A stretch of 55,552 nucleotides of DNA from Methanoculleus sp. (GCF_020696975.1 NZ_JAJGBK010000023.1:1-55552), one strand, 5' to 3'. Shown: positions 25,390-37,728, counted from the stretch's first letter. Made by a program: numbers and translations. The notes: generated by a model not told the origin, from the letters alone.

Positions 25390-26630
25390 CCCTCCAGGGT
25401 GCTGACGACCGTACCGTTTGGATTGGTGAGCGTGGCGGTATCGCCGTCGTTGTTCCAGACCCCCGTCTGCCGGCCCCAGTAGAGGTCAGTCGCGGTGTCG
25501 TTCCCTGCACCCGAGTAAACGGTGACGTCGGCGCCCGGGTCAAGGGTGAAGACCGGGAAGGTGTAGGTGTTCCGCGCCCCTTCGTCGGTGACCGTCCAGC
25601 CGGTGAGGTTGACCGCCGCGGGGTCGGCGTTCATGACGGTGACGGTTTCGTTCTGGAGATCGAGATCGGCGATGTATACCCCGGAGAGGGGAACGGCCGT
25701 GGTCGGGAGAGGTGTCGGTGTCGTCGTCCGGGCTATCATGGTTGCCGCCGGGGCTCCACCGGCCGTAACGGCAAGCGCCTTGCCGTCGGTGGCGATGACG
25801 ACGGTCCCATCAAGGTCGGTCCGGTAGATCCTCGACCCTATGGCCTCAAGACGGCCGAGCGCCTCCTCGTGGGGGTGGCCGTAGTCATTCCCCTCCCCGA
25901 CCGGGATGACGCTGATCGCCGGGTTGACCGCGGCCAGGAACCCGGCCGATGATGCATACCGGCTCGCATGGTGGCCGACCTTCAGGACGTCGGCATCAAG
26001 GTTGATCCCGGCCTCCATCATGCTCTCCTCCGCAGGCTCCCCGGCATCGCCAGTGAGGAGGTAGGAGACCTCACCGTAGGTGACTTTCAGGACGACGGAG
26101 TCCTCGTTCGTCTCGCCGAGCGGCCGGGAGGCCGGGTTTAAGACCTGTATCTCAAGGTCGGGATGGAGGGCAATCGTCTGCCCGCGCTCCGCGACGGCAT
26201 ACGGTATTCCCTGCTCCTCAACAAGGGCAAGCAGGTTCTCGTAGGTCGCCGTAGCATGCGGCTGCCCGGCATCGATGAACCGGCCGACCGGGTAGGTGGA
26301 GAGGACGTCGCCAAGGCCGCCGATGTGGTCCGAGTGCGGGTGGGTTGCCACAACGACGTCAAGAGACTCAATCTGCTTCTCATCGAGGTACGCGATGACG
26401 CGCTCTCCCATACCGCGCTCACCAGCGTCAATGAGCATGGTTTTATCGCGGAACTCCAGGAGGATCGAGTCGCCCTGCCCGACGTCGATGATGTGAACGG
26501 CAAGGTCGCCGGAGAGCCCGAAGACGATCTCCGGTTGCTCCCCGGGAACGGAGCAGCCGGCAGTAAGGAAACAGGCAATGGCGCACGCACAGAGTGCGAT
26601 GCAGAGCAGGTATCTGGGTATGAACGACAT
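25386..26630 (-). CDS. Secreted ComEC-like metallo-beta-lactamase lipoprotein with lamin-tail domain
   Basis: 414 aa. Residues 1-25 form a lipoprotein signal with lipobox LTAGC. An MBL domain (about 40-275) matches the ComEC/Rec2 C-terminal domain: DVGQGDSILLEF, the metal motif THPHSDHIGG and LLTGDAGEPAEE. A Thr/Pro-rich linker (near 290-310) leads to a C-terminal lamin-tail (LTD) beta-sandwich (about 315-414, NLTGWTVTDEGARNTYTFP). ComEC MBL domains are thought to degrade one DNA strand during uptake; a free extracellular form suggests a surface hydrolase acting on nucleic acid or another phosphoester. There is no ComEC channel here. It is driven by TATA element 26658-26668 and coupled to DUF3006. 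Confidence 0.88.
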   Translation of the reverse strand: MSFIPRYLLCIALCACAIACFLTAGCSVPGEQPEIVFGLSGDLAVHIIDVGQGDSILLEFRDKTMLIDAGERGMGERVIAYLDEKQIESLDVVVATHPHSDHIGGLGDVLSTYPVGRFIDAGQPHATATYENLLALVEEQGIPYAVAERGQTIALHPDLEIQVLNPASRPLGETNEDSVVLKVTYGEVSYLLTGDAGEPAEESMMEAGINLDADVLKVGHHASRYASSAGFLAAVNPAISVIPVGEGNDYGHPHEEALGRLEAIGSRIYRTDLDGTVVIATDGKALAVTAGGAPAATMIARTTTPTPLPTTAVPLSGVYIADLDLQNETVTVMNADPAAVNLTGWTVTDEGARNTYTFPVFTLDPGADVTVYSGAGNDTATDLYWGRQTGVWNNDGDTATLTNPNGTVVSTLEG

Positions 26631-26657
26631 ACTGCCTCAACAGATATCGACCTACCG

Positions 26658-26668
26658 CCTATAAGTGC
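26658..26668 (-). promoter_or_regulatory. TATA box of the MBL-DUF3006 operon
   Basis: GCACTTATAGG on the minus strand lies about 30 nt before the ATG at 26630, predicting a leader of under 10 nt. Confidence 0.55.
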
Positions 26669-26842
26669 GCTCGGGTTTGGGCGGAAAGGCGCTCAAAAGG
26701 CAGATCTACCGGAGCAAATGGGTGAATCCCGGAGATGCCGCCGATAACCAGGAGAGGGTTTGAGAAGCTCTGAATATGAGAAACGCATGCCTGGAGGAAT
26801 AGAAAGGGTGATATCGTTGACCCGACCCCTTATTGTAAGAGT

Positions 26843-27670
26843 ATGAACGAGACGCCCCCTCTGGAGATCTACAACAAGTTTCACGACGACGTTCAGGCGA
26901 TCTTCCGGTCGAGACTGTTGACGCAGGTACTGCTTGCCCTCGGGGACGGGACAAAACCCCTCTCGGCCCTTCGTGACGTCACGGGGAGTTCGTCACAGGC
27001 GCTCATCCCGAAGATCCGGCACCTCGAGGCACTGCATTATGTCGAGTCAGTACGAGGCGACTATGTGCTCACCCCTATCGGCAGGCTCGTCGAATCAGAG
27101 ATTGAGCGAGTGGTAACGCTTATGGGGGTGTTCCAGCGCCACCGGGGGTTCTGGGTCGAGCACGAGATCGAGGGCATACCACCCGAGTTTCTGTGCGCGA
27201 TAGATCGCCTGTATCGTGCAGAGGTGATAAGAAACATCGAAGAGGATGTTTTTGCAGTGTATGCATCATTTCAGGCAATAATCAGGAAAGCATCCTGGGT
27301 ACACGGTGTGACATCGATTATGAGCCCCATTCTTGCAGATGCGATTAAAGAGGCTGTTATGGAGGGCAAACCCGGAGAACTCGTCGTCTCCCAGGAACTC
27401 GCTCAAAAACTCGCCACCGAACCGTATAGTACCATGCTGGAATCCCTGAGCGGGTATGCAAACTTCAAGATATACGTCTCCCCCTCGCCGGTTCGCCTGG
27501 GGATGACGGTGACCGATGGATATCTTTCATTGGGCCTGTACAGACGCGACACGGGCAAGTACGACGCCGTTACGGATCTCATCGGCACCGATGCGGCGGC
27601 GGTCACCTGGGGTGAGAGGCTCTTCCTGCATTACAAAGCTGACTCCATATTGCTGGAGATGCCCCGGTAA
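26843..27670 (+). CDS. Winged-helix regulator with FilR1-type domain
   Basis: 275 aa. An N-terminal winged helix (about residues 20-85; LSALRDVTGSSSQALIPKIRHLEALHYVESV is the recognition part) is joined to a C-terminal domain ending in LIGTDAAAVTWGERLFLHYKADS, the hallmark of the FilR1 (formerly DUF1724) family of methanogen regulators. FilR1 is tied in Methanosaeta (Methanothrix) to control of methanogenesis genes; most relatives are uncharacterised. It is probably a DNA-binding dimer with a ligand-sensing C-terminal domain. It diverges from the MBL operon and precedes the UbiA-like gene, whose upstream region holds a dyad element. Whether it binds that element is inference. Confidence 0.85.
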   Translation: MNETPPLEIYNKFHDDVQAIFRSRLLTQVLLALGDGTKPLSALRDVTGSSSQALIPKIRHLEALHYVESVRGDYVLTPIGRLVESEIERVVTLMGVFQRHRGFWVEHEIEGIPPEFLCAIDRLYRAEVIRNIEEDVFAVYASFQAIIRKASWVHGVTSIMSPILADAIKEAVMEGKPGELVVSQELAQKLATEPYSTMLESLSGYANFKIYVSPSPVRLGMTVTDGYLSLGLYRRDTGKYDAVTDLIGTDAAAVTWGERLFLHYKADSILLEMPR

Positions 27671-27732
27671 TCCTTTTAGCTCCTAAAGCAGCATAACACT
27701 CATTTCACGATCGGTCGGGAGACTGAACATTT

Positions 27733-27767
27733 CCACGATCCAGGCGGCCCTATTTTAAGGATCGTGG
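27733..27767. repeat. Perfect 9-bp inverted repeat around a TATA-like core
   Basis: CCACGATCC (27733-27741) and GGATCGTGG (27759-27767) are perfect inverted copies with a 17-nt spacer that contains CCCTATTTTAAGG, itself TATA-like. It could be an operator around a promoter, or a hairpin at the end of the regulator mRNA 63 nt earlier. Confidence 0.6.
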
Positions 27768-27775
27768 GCCAAGGG

Positions 27776-27793
27776 GCCCCCGACGTCGGGGGC
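27776..27793. repeat. Perfect 18-bp palindrome
   Basis: GCCCCCGACGTCGGGGGC is fully self-complementary with no loop. It follows the 9-bp inverted repeat directly. The lack of a loop favours a protein-binding site; with breathing of the centre it could also form a strong hairpin. Confidence 0.65.
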
Positions 27794-27893
27794 AGTTGAC
27801 ACAATCGTCGCTATAGACCGGAGAGTAACGCGTATGCCAGGCCATACCTCACCAATCCTGCGGAACACTGCGTTTGAACGCCGGGATGCATCA

Positions 27894-27923
27894 GAGTGAT
27901 GAATTTTCATCGACGTAATAAAT
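27894..27923 (+). promoter_or_regulatory. Operator-like element, copy A (upstream of the UbiA-like gene)
   Basis: GAGTGATGAATTTTCATCGA opens a 30-nt element that matches copy B (28951-28980) at 23 of 30 positions. It contains the dyad GATGAA-TT-TTCATC. The adjoining TAATAAATATTC (27917-27928) is a TATA box about 25-30 nt before the ATG at 27951, so the mRNA should be leaderless and a bound regulator would sit just upstream of the box. Confidence 0.6.
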
Positions 27924-27950
27924 ATTCGCCGACCTCCAGAAAACCAATTC

Positions 27951-28862
27951 ATGTTCGGATTTGTCAATCGGGCCTACCTGTTTCAACCGGTCTACCAGAT
28001 CGCCGCCCATCTCATCGTTTACAGCTCCCTGTATACTGCTGCCATGATGGCGGCGATGGTGTACATCTCATGCCTGTTGCAGGGGCTCCCTTTCGACCTG
28101 GTTGCCACGGCAATACTGATGCTCGTCGTGTTTGCCGTCTACAACCTCAACCGCAAGACCGACGAGGACGAGGACGCCATAAATCACACAGAACGGTATA
28201 CATTCACGAAGAAATACGAATTTATCCTCTTCCGTTCTGCAATTTGTGCCTTCGTCGTTGCCTTCTGCCTCTCCACCCTTCAGGGGTTCGGCAGCCTTCT
28301 CATCACGACGATCCCCTTGGTCGCCGGGATCGTCTACAGCGTGCCGCTCTTCCCCGCCCGGTTTGGGTTTCGGCGACTGAAAGAGGTGCCTTTCATGAAA
28401 AGCCTGATCGTGGCGTTCTCCTGGACCATCCCCGCGACTATCCTCCCGATCTGCCACGCCGGCCTTCCTCCAGATCCCGCCACCGGCATCGTCGGTGTCT
28501 TCTTCCTTTTACAGACTTTCACGAATACAGTGGTTTACGATATGCGCGACCTTGAGGGGGATGCAGCGTCCGGGGTCAGGACGATCCCGACGATCCTCGG
28601 TTCTCGAAGGACGCTCCTTCTCCTTACAGGGATGAACATAAGCATCGGAGTCGCGCTAGTGCTCGCTGCCGGGCTCCTATTGGATTTCTGTGCAGCACTG
28701 CTGCTGGTTGCAGGCACTGTCTACACCCTGGGATACCTTCTGTTCTTCCAGCGGTTCGGGACAGAGAAACTCCTCTTCGAACTGTTTACTGACGGGGAGT
28801 TCATCCTGCTGGCCGTTGTTCTCTGCCTGCTCACCCTCACAATGCCGTATCTTGCGCTATAA
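27951..28862 (+). CDS. UbiA-family prenyltransferase-like membrane protein
   Basis: 303 aa with about eight or nine membrane helices. The first Asp motif appears as NRKTDEDED (near residues 66-74) and the second as DMRDLEGDAASGVRTIPTI (near 199-217), so both metal-diphosphate sites look usable. It differs clearly from the lipid enzyme at 4431. The substrate is unknown; candidates are a quinone-like, carotenoid, haem or lipid prenyl acceptor. The ATG at 27951 is nearly leaderless after the TATA at 27917. It follows the FilR1-type regulator and shares its upstream element with the small cysteine protein gene. Confidence 0.82.
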   Translation: MFGFVNRAYLFQPVYQIAAHLIVYSSLYTAAMMAAMVYISCLLQGLPFDLVATAILMLVVFAVYNLNRKTDEDEDAINHTERYTFTKKYEFILFRSAICAFVVAFCLSTLQGFGSLLITTIPLVAGIVYSVPLFPARFGFRRLKEVPFMKSLIVAFSWTIPATILPICHAGLPPDPATGIVGVFFLLQTFTNTVVYDMRDLEGDAASGVRTIPTILGSRRTLLLLTGMNISIGVALVLAAGLLLDFCAALLLVAGTVYTLGYLLFFQRFGTEKLLFELFTDGEFILLAVVLCLLTLTMPYLAL

Positions 28863-28950
28863 GCGTCGCTCTGCTGTCCCACCTTTATTTTCCGGGTTCC
28901 CGACGGCAATGCTGCTTCAAGTCACCCTCTAACTCCCCGGGGTTTAATCG

Positions 28951-28980
28951 GAGTGATAAACATTCACCGGCGCAACAAAT
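28951..28980 (+). promoter_or_regulatory. Operator-like element, copy B (upstream of the small cysteine protein)
   Basis: GAGTGATAAACATTCACCGG opens the second copy; the half-sites GTGA and TCAC form a dyad at the same place as in copy A. If the inner ATAAACATT is the TATA box, transcription would begin near 28985, favouring the ATG at 29015 over the one at 28979. Confidence 0.55.
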
Positions 28981-29014
28981 GTCTGTCAGCCCAAGAGCAT
29001 CTTATAGTACGGCA

Positions 29015-29284
29015 ATGAGTATACCAAATGATATCGATCCGCTGAAGAGTAAGACCGGCACCCAATATTACGGATCGCTGGATCCGGAGATGCCAGGTAA
29101 GGATGGTGGTTGCGTGTACGATCCCGCATCCGAAGAGTTAACGCAACAAAAAGGGGAGATACCGCGACGATTCGAATGCGCTTCATGCATGTATTACGAC
29201 CCCGGGCGGGTCTACTGCACCTACATCCATACACCCATACCGATCCTGTTTGTCTGTCCAAAAGACCTCGATAACCGCAGGTAG
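29015..29284 (+). CDS. Small cysteine-rich hypothetical protein
   Basis: 89 aa from this start, or 101 from the in-frame ATG at 28979. No named family is recognised. The C-terminal half has four Cys in CASCMYYDPGRVYC and, after TYIHTPIPILFV, CP, like a small zinc or iron-sulfur knuckle; an additional Cys lies in GGCVYDP. The middle (PEMPGKDGGCVYDPASEEL) is acidic and hydrophilic. It is soluble, with no signal peptide. Its upstream element matches the one before the UbiA-like gene, which suggests common control. Neither start has a good ribosome binding site; 29015 is chosen because 28979 overlaps the repeated element. Confidence 0.6.
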   Translation: MSIPNDIDPLKSKTGTQYYGSLDPEMPGKDGGCVYDPASEELTQQKGEIPRRFECASCMYYDPGRVYCTYIHTPIPILFVCPKDLDNRR

Positions 29285-29564
29285 TCCTGCAGCCAACCTT
29301 TTTTCAGGCGGCATCTCCAGCCATCTTGCCTCTCCCGCCGGCGACTGTACGATATCGTATACAGCGGCCGGAATGAGCGGATCGTAGACGGGGGACCATA
29401 CCGACATATGCCCGGGGCCGGCACCGATATAAACGACGCTCCCGGAACTGTTTCCAGAACGCCGCCAATCCGGCGTCGCCAGCCCTCAACCGCCACGTCG
29501 GGCTGGAGAACATCCGACCCCCAAGACTTTAGTATCACTCCTGCCATGGCGTAGCCTGATTGGC

Positions 29565-30461
29565 ATGCCAGGTGCAGACTACATCTACCCCAACGTCACA
29601 GAAATAGCCCGGCGGGGCGGGCTCCTTGAACGCTGGCACCTCGCCGAAACGTTCGGTTGCACATTCGTCGAGATTCCCGCCGACTTTATCAAGAACAGAA
29701 CGGAGGTGGAACGGACCGGGCAGGAGATCGGGTCCATGCTCAACCGGTCGTCCGTCGAGCACCTCTACGAGCAGGATACGGGCCTCCCGGGATCCCTTGC
29801 GTATGTCCTGCATACCGAACCGGCCATCCCCCGGAAAGACCAGCACGGCCGGGGGGTGAGGGCGGAACTGCGGTGGCGCGACCAGGACTGGGTGATTGCC
29901 TTCGGGGACATGCTCCTTGAGATCGAGGATTACCTGGGTGTCCCACCGGACATCGTGGAGATTCACCCCGGCGACCGGAAGAACACCCCCTCAGATATCG
30001 TCTCGGCGATGCATACTCTGATCACCGCTCACTGGAACGCCTTCGGCGTGGAACCGCTGGTGCTGGTCGAGAACCACAGTGACCAGAGCATCTCCACAGC
30101 CGGCCAGATGCGGAAACTCTGGACGACGCTCAAGGAGGCCGACCCGGAGATCGCCGACCTCGCCGGGATTGCGCTCGACCCCTGGCACCTCTACGCCGCC
30201 GGGAAGGATGAGTTCCCGGGATCGCTCGGCGCGATCCCACGGGAGGCCCTGCGGGCCTTCCACATCCACAACGACCTTTTACCGCCGTCAGCGACCGATC
30301 CGATACCCTGGCCGGAGGTATTCTCGGTCATTCGGGAGGCTCCGGAGAGGCCCTGCATCAAACCTGCGGTCTACCAGAAGAACAGGGTTGCCGAGGCGAT
30401 CGCCTTCTGCAACGAGATGCTCGCCGCGCCGCAGGTGGAGTATGCAGGACGGCCGGCGTGA
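29565..30461 (+). CDS. TIM-barrel metalloprotein (xylose isomerase/AP endonuclease-like)
   Basis: 298 aa. Metal-binding motifs follow the order of the xylose-isomerase-like TIM barrel superfamily: VEIHPGD (Glu132, His134), LVENHSD (Glu169, His171), LDPWHLY (Asp205, His208) and FHIHND (His233, His235, Asp237). Members include sugar isomerases, epimerases and endonuclease IV. Length and motif spacing fit the isomerase/epimerase branch better than the repair enzyme, but no exact family is recognised. It is cytoplasmic. It is preceded by a 280-nt gap with no clear promoter and followed after 67 nt by the thioredoxin-NHL gene. Confidence 0.75.
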   Translation: MPGADYIYPNVTEIARRGGLLERWHLAETFGCTFVEIPADFIKNRTEVERTGQEIGSMLNRSSVEHLYEQDTGLPGSLAYVLHTEPAIPRKDQHGRGVRAELRWRDQDWVIAFGDMLLEIEDYLGVPPDIVEIHPGDRKNTPSDIVSAMHTLITAHWNAFGVEPLVLVENHSDQSISTAGQMRKLWTTLKEADPEIADLAGIALDPWHLYAAGKDEFPGSLGAIPREALRAFHIHNDLLPPSATDPIPWPEVFSVIREAPERPCIKPAVYQKNRVAEAIAFCNEMLAAPQVEYAGRPA

Positions 30462-30528
30462 ATATCCCCTGGTATCCAGACGGGATCCTCACCAACATTC
30501 ATAATCCTGAACCGCCAGAGGATGCCGC

Positions 30529-31992
30529 ATGAAACCGATGGCTGCACCTGATTTCCCCCCGGGTCTCGAATGGCTCAACATCGACCGTCCCCTCTCCATC
30601 CGGGACCTGGCCGGCAGGATAGTGCTGCTCTCGTTTGCAACGTTCGCCTGCTCAAACTGCATGCAGCTGGCACCGGATATCCGACGTCTCCAGGAGGAGC
30701 ACCCGGAGATGGTGGTCATCGAGGTCCACTCGCCCGGGTTCGAACCCGGTGCCGTCGCTGAAAATATCCGGGAGGCTGTCCGCCGTACCGGGGCGGATCA
30801 CCCCGTCGCCATCGACCGCGATCGCCTCCTCTGGCAGGCCTTCGGCGTCCGGGACTGGCCGACGTTTGTCCTCATCGACCCGGGAGGAGACGTGGTCGGA
30901 AAGACCGCCGGGGAGGGGCTCTACGGACGTCTCAACCCGAAGATTAAGCGGATCGCGCAGGAGTTCGAGCAGCGCGGTCAGCTGGAGAGGAAGCCGCTAC
31001 AGTCAGGGACCGTCCCTGAGACGGCGGGGGGAGGGACCCTCTTTCGTCCCGGCAAGATCACGGCAGACAATACGGGTATGCGGCTCTTCATCAGCGATTC
31101 CGGCCATCACCGGATCATCGTCGCCAGCGGAGACGGGAAGATCCTGGAGACGATCGGCTCGGGGACTGCCGGCAGCACCGACGGGCCGTTCGATGAGGCT
31201 GCATTCTACCTGCCGGAAGGACTCGTCTTTGACGAAGAAGCTGGCATCCTCTACGTTGCGGATACCGGGAACCATACGATCCGGCAGGTCTCCTGGCCTG
31301 AGAGGAGGGTCACGACGATCGCCGGGACCGGACTTCTCGCGCCCTCGCCCGGCAAAGGCGGGACAGGCATAAAGACCGTGCTGAACGCGCCCCGGGACCT
31401 CACGCTGATGGGCGGCTTCCTCTACGTTGTGATGGCCGGCGCGAACCAGGTCTGGCGGATGGATCTTGCCACCCACGTCATAGAACCCTACGCCGGGTCC
31501 GGCCGGGAGGGACTGGCCGATGGCCCGCGCGATAAGGCAGCCTTCGCCGGCCCCTCCGGGATCGTCACTGATGGTGAGGCGCTCTTTGTGGCCGACAGCG
31601 GGGCTTCGGCCGTCCGCCGGATAAAGCGGGGAATGGTCGAGACGTTCGTCGGGCACTCCCCGGAAGATTTCGGCGATCTCGATACCATCGCCCGGATGGC
31701 GCGCATCCACCACCCGATGGGCATAGCCTACCACCAGGGGCTGATCTACCTGGCCGATACCTCCAACCACAAGATCAAGGAGTTCGACCCGGCCACCGGC
31801 TGGGTTCTCACCAGGGTCGGGAGCGGCAGCCGCGGTTACCGGGACGGGTTATCGGGGGACGCAAGACTGAATGAACCGGACGGCCTGGTCAACTTCAGGG
31901 GGCTCTGGTACATCGCCGATACCGGCAACCACATCATCAGAGTCTATGACCCGGTCCGCCACGTGGTCTCGACGCTCGCGCTCTGGAGGTGA
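30529..31992 (+). CDS. Thioredoxin-fold protein with NHL beta-propeller (NHLRC2-like)
   Basis: 487 aa. Residues 1-150 form a thioredoxin/TlpA-like domain with redox motif Cys41-Ser-Asn-Cys44 and the cis-Pro loop DWPTFVL (near 109). About 170-487 is a six-bladed NHL propeller with recurring YVADTGNHTIRQV, FVADSGASAVRRI, YLADTSNHKIKEF and YIADTGNHIIRVY units. The architecture matches NHLRC2 of animals and some bacterial proteins. The absence of a signal peptide suggests a cytoplasmic protein. It may reduce or exchange a disulfide on a target held by the propeller; the target is unknown. Confidence 0.85.
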   Translation: MKPMAAPDFPPGLEWLNIDRPLSIRDLAGRIVLLSFATFACSNCMQLAPDIRRLQEEHPEMVVIEVHSPGFEPGAVAENIREAVRRTGADHPVAIDRDRLLWQAFGVRDWPTFVLIDPGGDVVGKTAGEGLYGRLNPKIKRIAQEFEQRGQLERKPLQSGTVPETAGGGTLFRPGKITADNTGMRLFISDSGHHRIIVASGDGKILETIGSGTAGSTDGPFDEAAFYLPEGLVFDEEAGILYVADTGNHTIRQVSWPERRVTTIAGTGLLAPSPGKGGTGIKTVLNAPRDLTLMGGFLYVVMAGANQVWRMDLATHVIEPYAGSGREGLADGPRDKAAFAGPSGIVTDGEALFVADSGASAVRRIKRGMVETFVGHSPEDFGDLDTIARMARIHHPMGIAYHQGLIYLADTSNHKIKEFDPATGWVLTRVGSGSRGYRDGLSGDARLNEPDGLVNFRGLWYIADTGNHIIRVYDPVRHVVSTLALWR

Positions 31993-32019
31993 GCGGGCAT
32001 GAGCGTCCGGGGCCGGAGA

Positions 32020-32034
32020 CCTATACTTTATGTA
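32020..32034 (+). promoter_or_regulatory. TATA-like promoter of the fasciclin lipoprotein gene
   Basis: CCTATACTTTATGTAG lies about 50-60 nt before the ATG at 32080, with CGGGGGGT as ribosome binding site 3-10 nt before it. The promoter assignment is by pattern only. Confidence 0.5.
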
Positions 32035-32079
32035 GGCGTAAAGCGAGAGAGGGGTTGAAGGGCCGTTCTCGGGGGGTCT

Positions 32080-32736
32080 ATGCGAGCAAATGTAACACAT
32101 CTCATGATCGCTCTGATCATCGGAGCGGCGGTTCTCATCTGTGGCTGCACGGTTCCATCGGGGAACGAGACCACGAACCAGACAAACGGCACGCCTGCCC
32201 GGGCGGCGGCCAGCACGAACCTGACGATCGAGCAGGTGCTGGTGCAGGACGGCAACTTCTCAACACTTCTTCTCGCAATCGATACTGCAGGACTTGAAGG
32301 GGCATACTCAGGTCCGGGCCCATACACGGTCTTTGCACCCACGGATGATGTGTTTCGCCGGGTGCCGAGTGCCGTAATGGAAGGACTCTTCAATGACCCG
32401 AAGGGCAGCCTTGCCGAGGTTCTGCTCTACCACATGGCCCCGGGCAGTTACACGGCGTCTGATATCGCCACGATTGAGACCATTGAAACCGTGCAGGGCA
32501 GCCCGATCGCTGTGGATACGGCAGGTGACAGGGTATGGGTGAACGGCGCAGAGATAGTCAGAACCGAGATCCCGGCAACGAACGGCATCATTCACGTCAT
32601 TGATGCCGTGATGGTACCCCCGGGCGTCATCCTGACGGCAACGGACGTGACCCCGGTGGAGACCAGCAGCGTGACGAATACAACGGGTACAACAAAGATA
32701 ACCGGCCGATACCTGCCGGTAGATGCGATTCAATAG
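32080..32736 (+). CDS. Fasciclin (FAS1) domain surface lipoprotein
   Basis: 218 aa. Residues 1-22 are a signal peptide with lipobox LICGC, followed by a Thr/Asn-rich spacer with several N-glycosylation sequons (about 25-45). One FAS1 domain (about 48-185) shows FSTLLLAIDTAGL, YTVFAPTDDVFRRVP, LLYHMAPGSYTASDI and NGIIHVIDAVMVPP. FAS1 domains mediate adhesion or polymer binding at the cell surface. A short Thr-rich tail follows. It converges with the 5S rRNA gene and has no obvious operon partner. Confidence 0.9.
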   Translation: MRANVTHLMIALIIGAAVLICGCTVPSGNETTNQTNGTPARAAASTNLTIEQVLVQDGNFSTLLLAIDTAGLEGAYSGPGPYTVFAPTDDVFRRVPSAVMEGLFNDPKGSLAEVLLYHMAPGSYTASDIATIETIETVQGSPIAVDTAGDRVWVNGAEIVRTEIPATNGIIHVIDAVMVPPGVILTATDVTPVETSSVTNTTGTTKITGRYLPVDAIQ

Positions 32737-32891
32737 TGAGAGATGAGCAGAAGGCGCCGGGGCTCGCGGGTCTGAATATAATGAAAGCAATAATAATCCA
32801 CGTTCCCGAGGAGAGTCTACATCAAAGCAGGAACTGGAGAACAATGTAAGCACAATAACGTAAGATAAGAACAGTCTTCCAATGGAAGGAC

Positions 32892-33018
32892 GGTAATAGC
32901 AGCGAATTGCGCTTCCCGAGGGCTCTCGCACCTCAGTACCACACAGCACGTGAGAGGGCTTAACTGCTGGGTTCGAGATGGGTCCAGGTGTTTCCCCTCT
33001 GCTCTGGCCGCTATTACC
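32892..33018 (-). rRNA. rrf: 5S ribosomal RNA
   Basis: Minus strand, last gene of the rRNA operon. The ends pair (GGTAATAGC at the 5' side, GCTATTACC at the 3' side) and CCCATCTCGAACCCAGCAGTTAAGC is the conserved 5S core around loops B and C. Ends are judged by pairing. A hairpin (TCCTTCC-ATT-GGAAGA) and a T-rich stretch follow at 32855-32890 as probable terminator. Confidence 0.93.
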
Positions 33019-33030
33019 AGTGATTTAACA

Positions 33031-33070
33031 GGTGCGTACTCCGGATTTCGTCTGAGTTCAGCGGACGGCA
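33031..33070 (-). other. 23S rRNA processing stem, 3' strand
   Basis: Positions 33031-33044 pair with 36005-36018 and positions 33054-33069 pair with 35979-35995, forming a long helix around the 23S gene interrupted by a small internal loop, the expected bulge-helix-bulge substrate of the splicing endonuclease. Confidence 0.7.
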
Positions 33071-33071
33071 T

Positions 33072-35977
<2,906 letters not shown>

Positions 35978-35978
35978 C

Positions 35979-36018
35979 GCCGTTCCGCTGAACTCATTTA
36001 ACGTCCAGAGTACGCACC
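35979..36018 (-). other. 23S rRNA processing stem, 5' strand
   Basis: Complement of 33031-33070; see that entry for the pairing. Together they enclose the 23S gene. Confidence 0.7.
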
Positions 36019-36118
36019 TGTACACGGCCTCGTCAGGTCAGTGACCTTCAGCCCTTCCCCGATGACTCGCGTCGTCGGGTGCATGGAAGGCAGGAAGGGC
36101 GACGCCCTTTCTGCCGAG

Positions 36119-36191
36119 TGGACTCAGGGGGATTTGAACCCCCGGCCTCCGCCTCGCAAAGGCGGCGCTCTTCCAACTGAGCTATGAGCCC
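36119..36191 (-). tRNA. tRNA-Ala(TGC) in the rRNA spacer
   Basis: Minus strand, between 16S and 23S. Acceptor GGGCTCA/TGAGTCC (one G-U), D stem GCTC/GAGC, anticodon stem CCGCC/GGCGG with loop TTTGCGA giving TGC, T arm GGGGG-TTCAAAT-CCCCC, discriminator A. A tRNA-Ala in this spacer is usual for euryarchaea. Confidence 0.95.
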
Positions 36192-36198
36192 CGGATTC

Positions 36199-36251
36199 CG
36201 GGTTGACATCGGCAATTTTGCAGTTTGTCCAGCAACCGCTTTTTCCCAAGT
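36199..36251 (-). other. 16S rRNA processing stem, 3' strand
   Basis: TTTGTCCAGCAACCGCT (36224-36240) and TCCCAAGT (36244-36251) pair with 37766-37782 and 37751-37758 on the other side of 16S, and CGGGTTG at 36199 pairs with 37813-37819. This encloses the 16S gene as a precursor helix. Confidence 0.65.
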
Positions 36252-36261
36252 GAATTTCATT

Positions 36262-37728
<1,467 letters not shown>

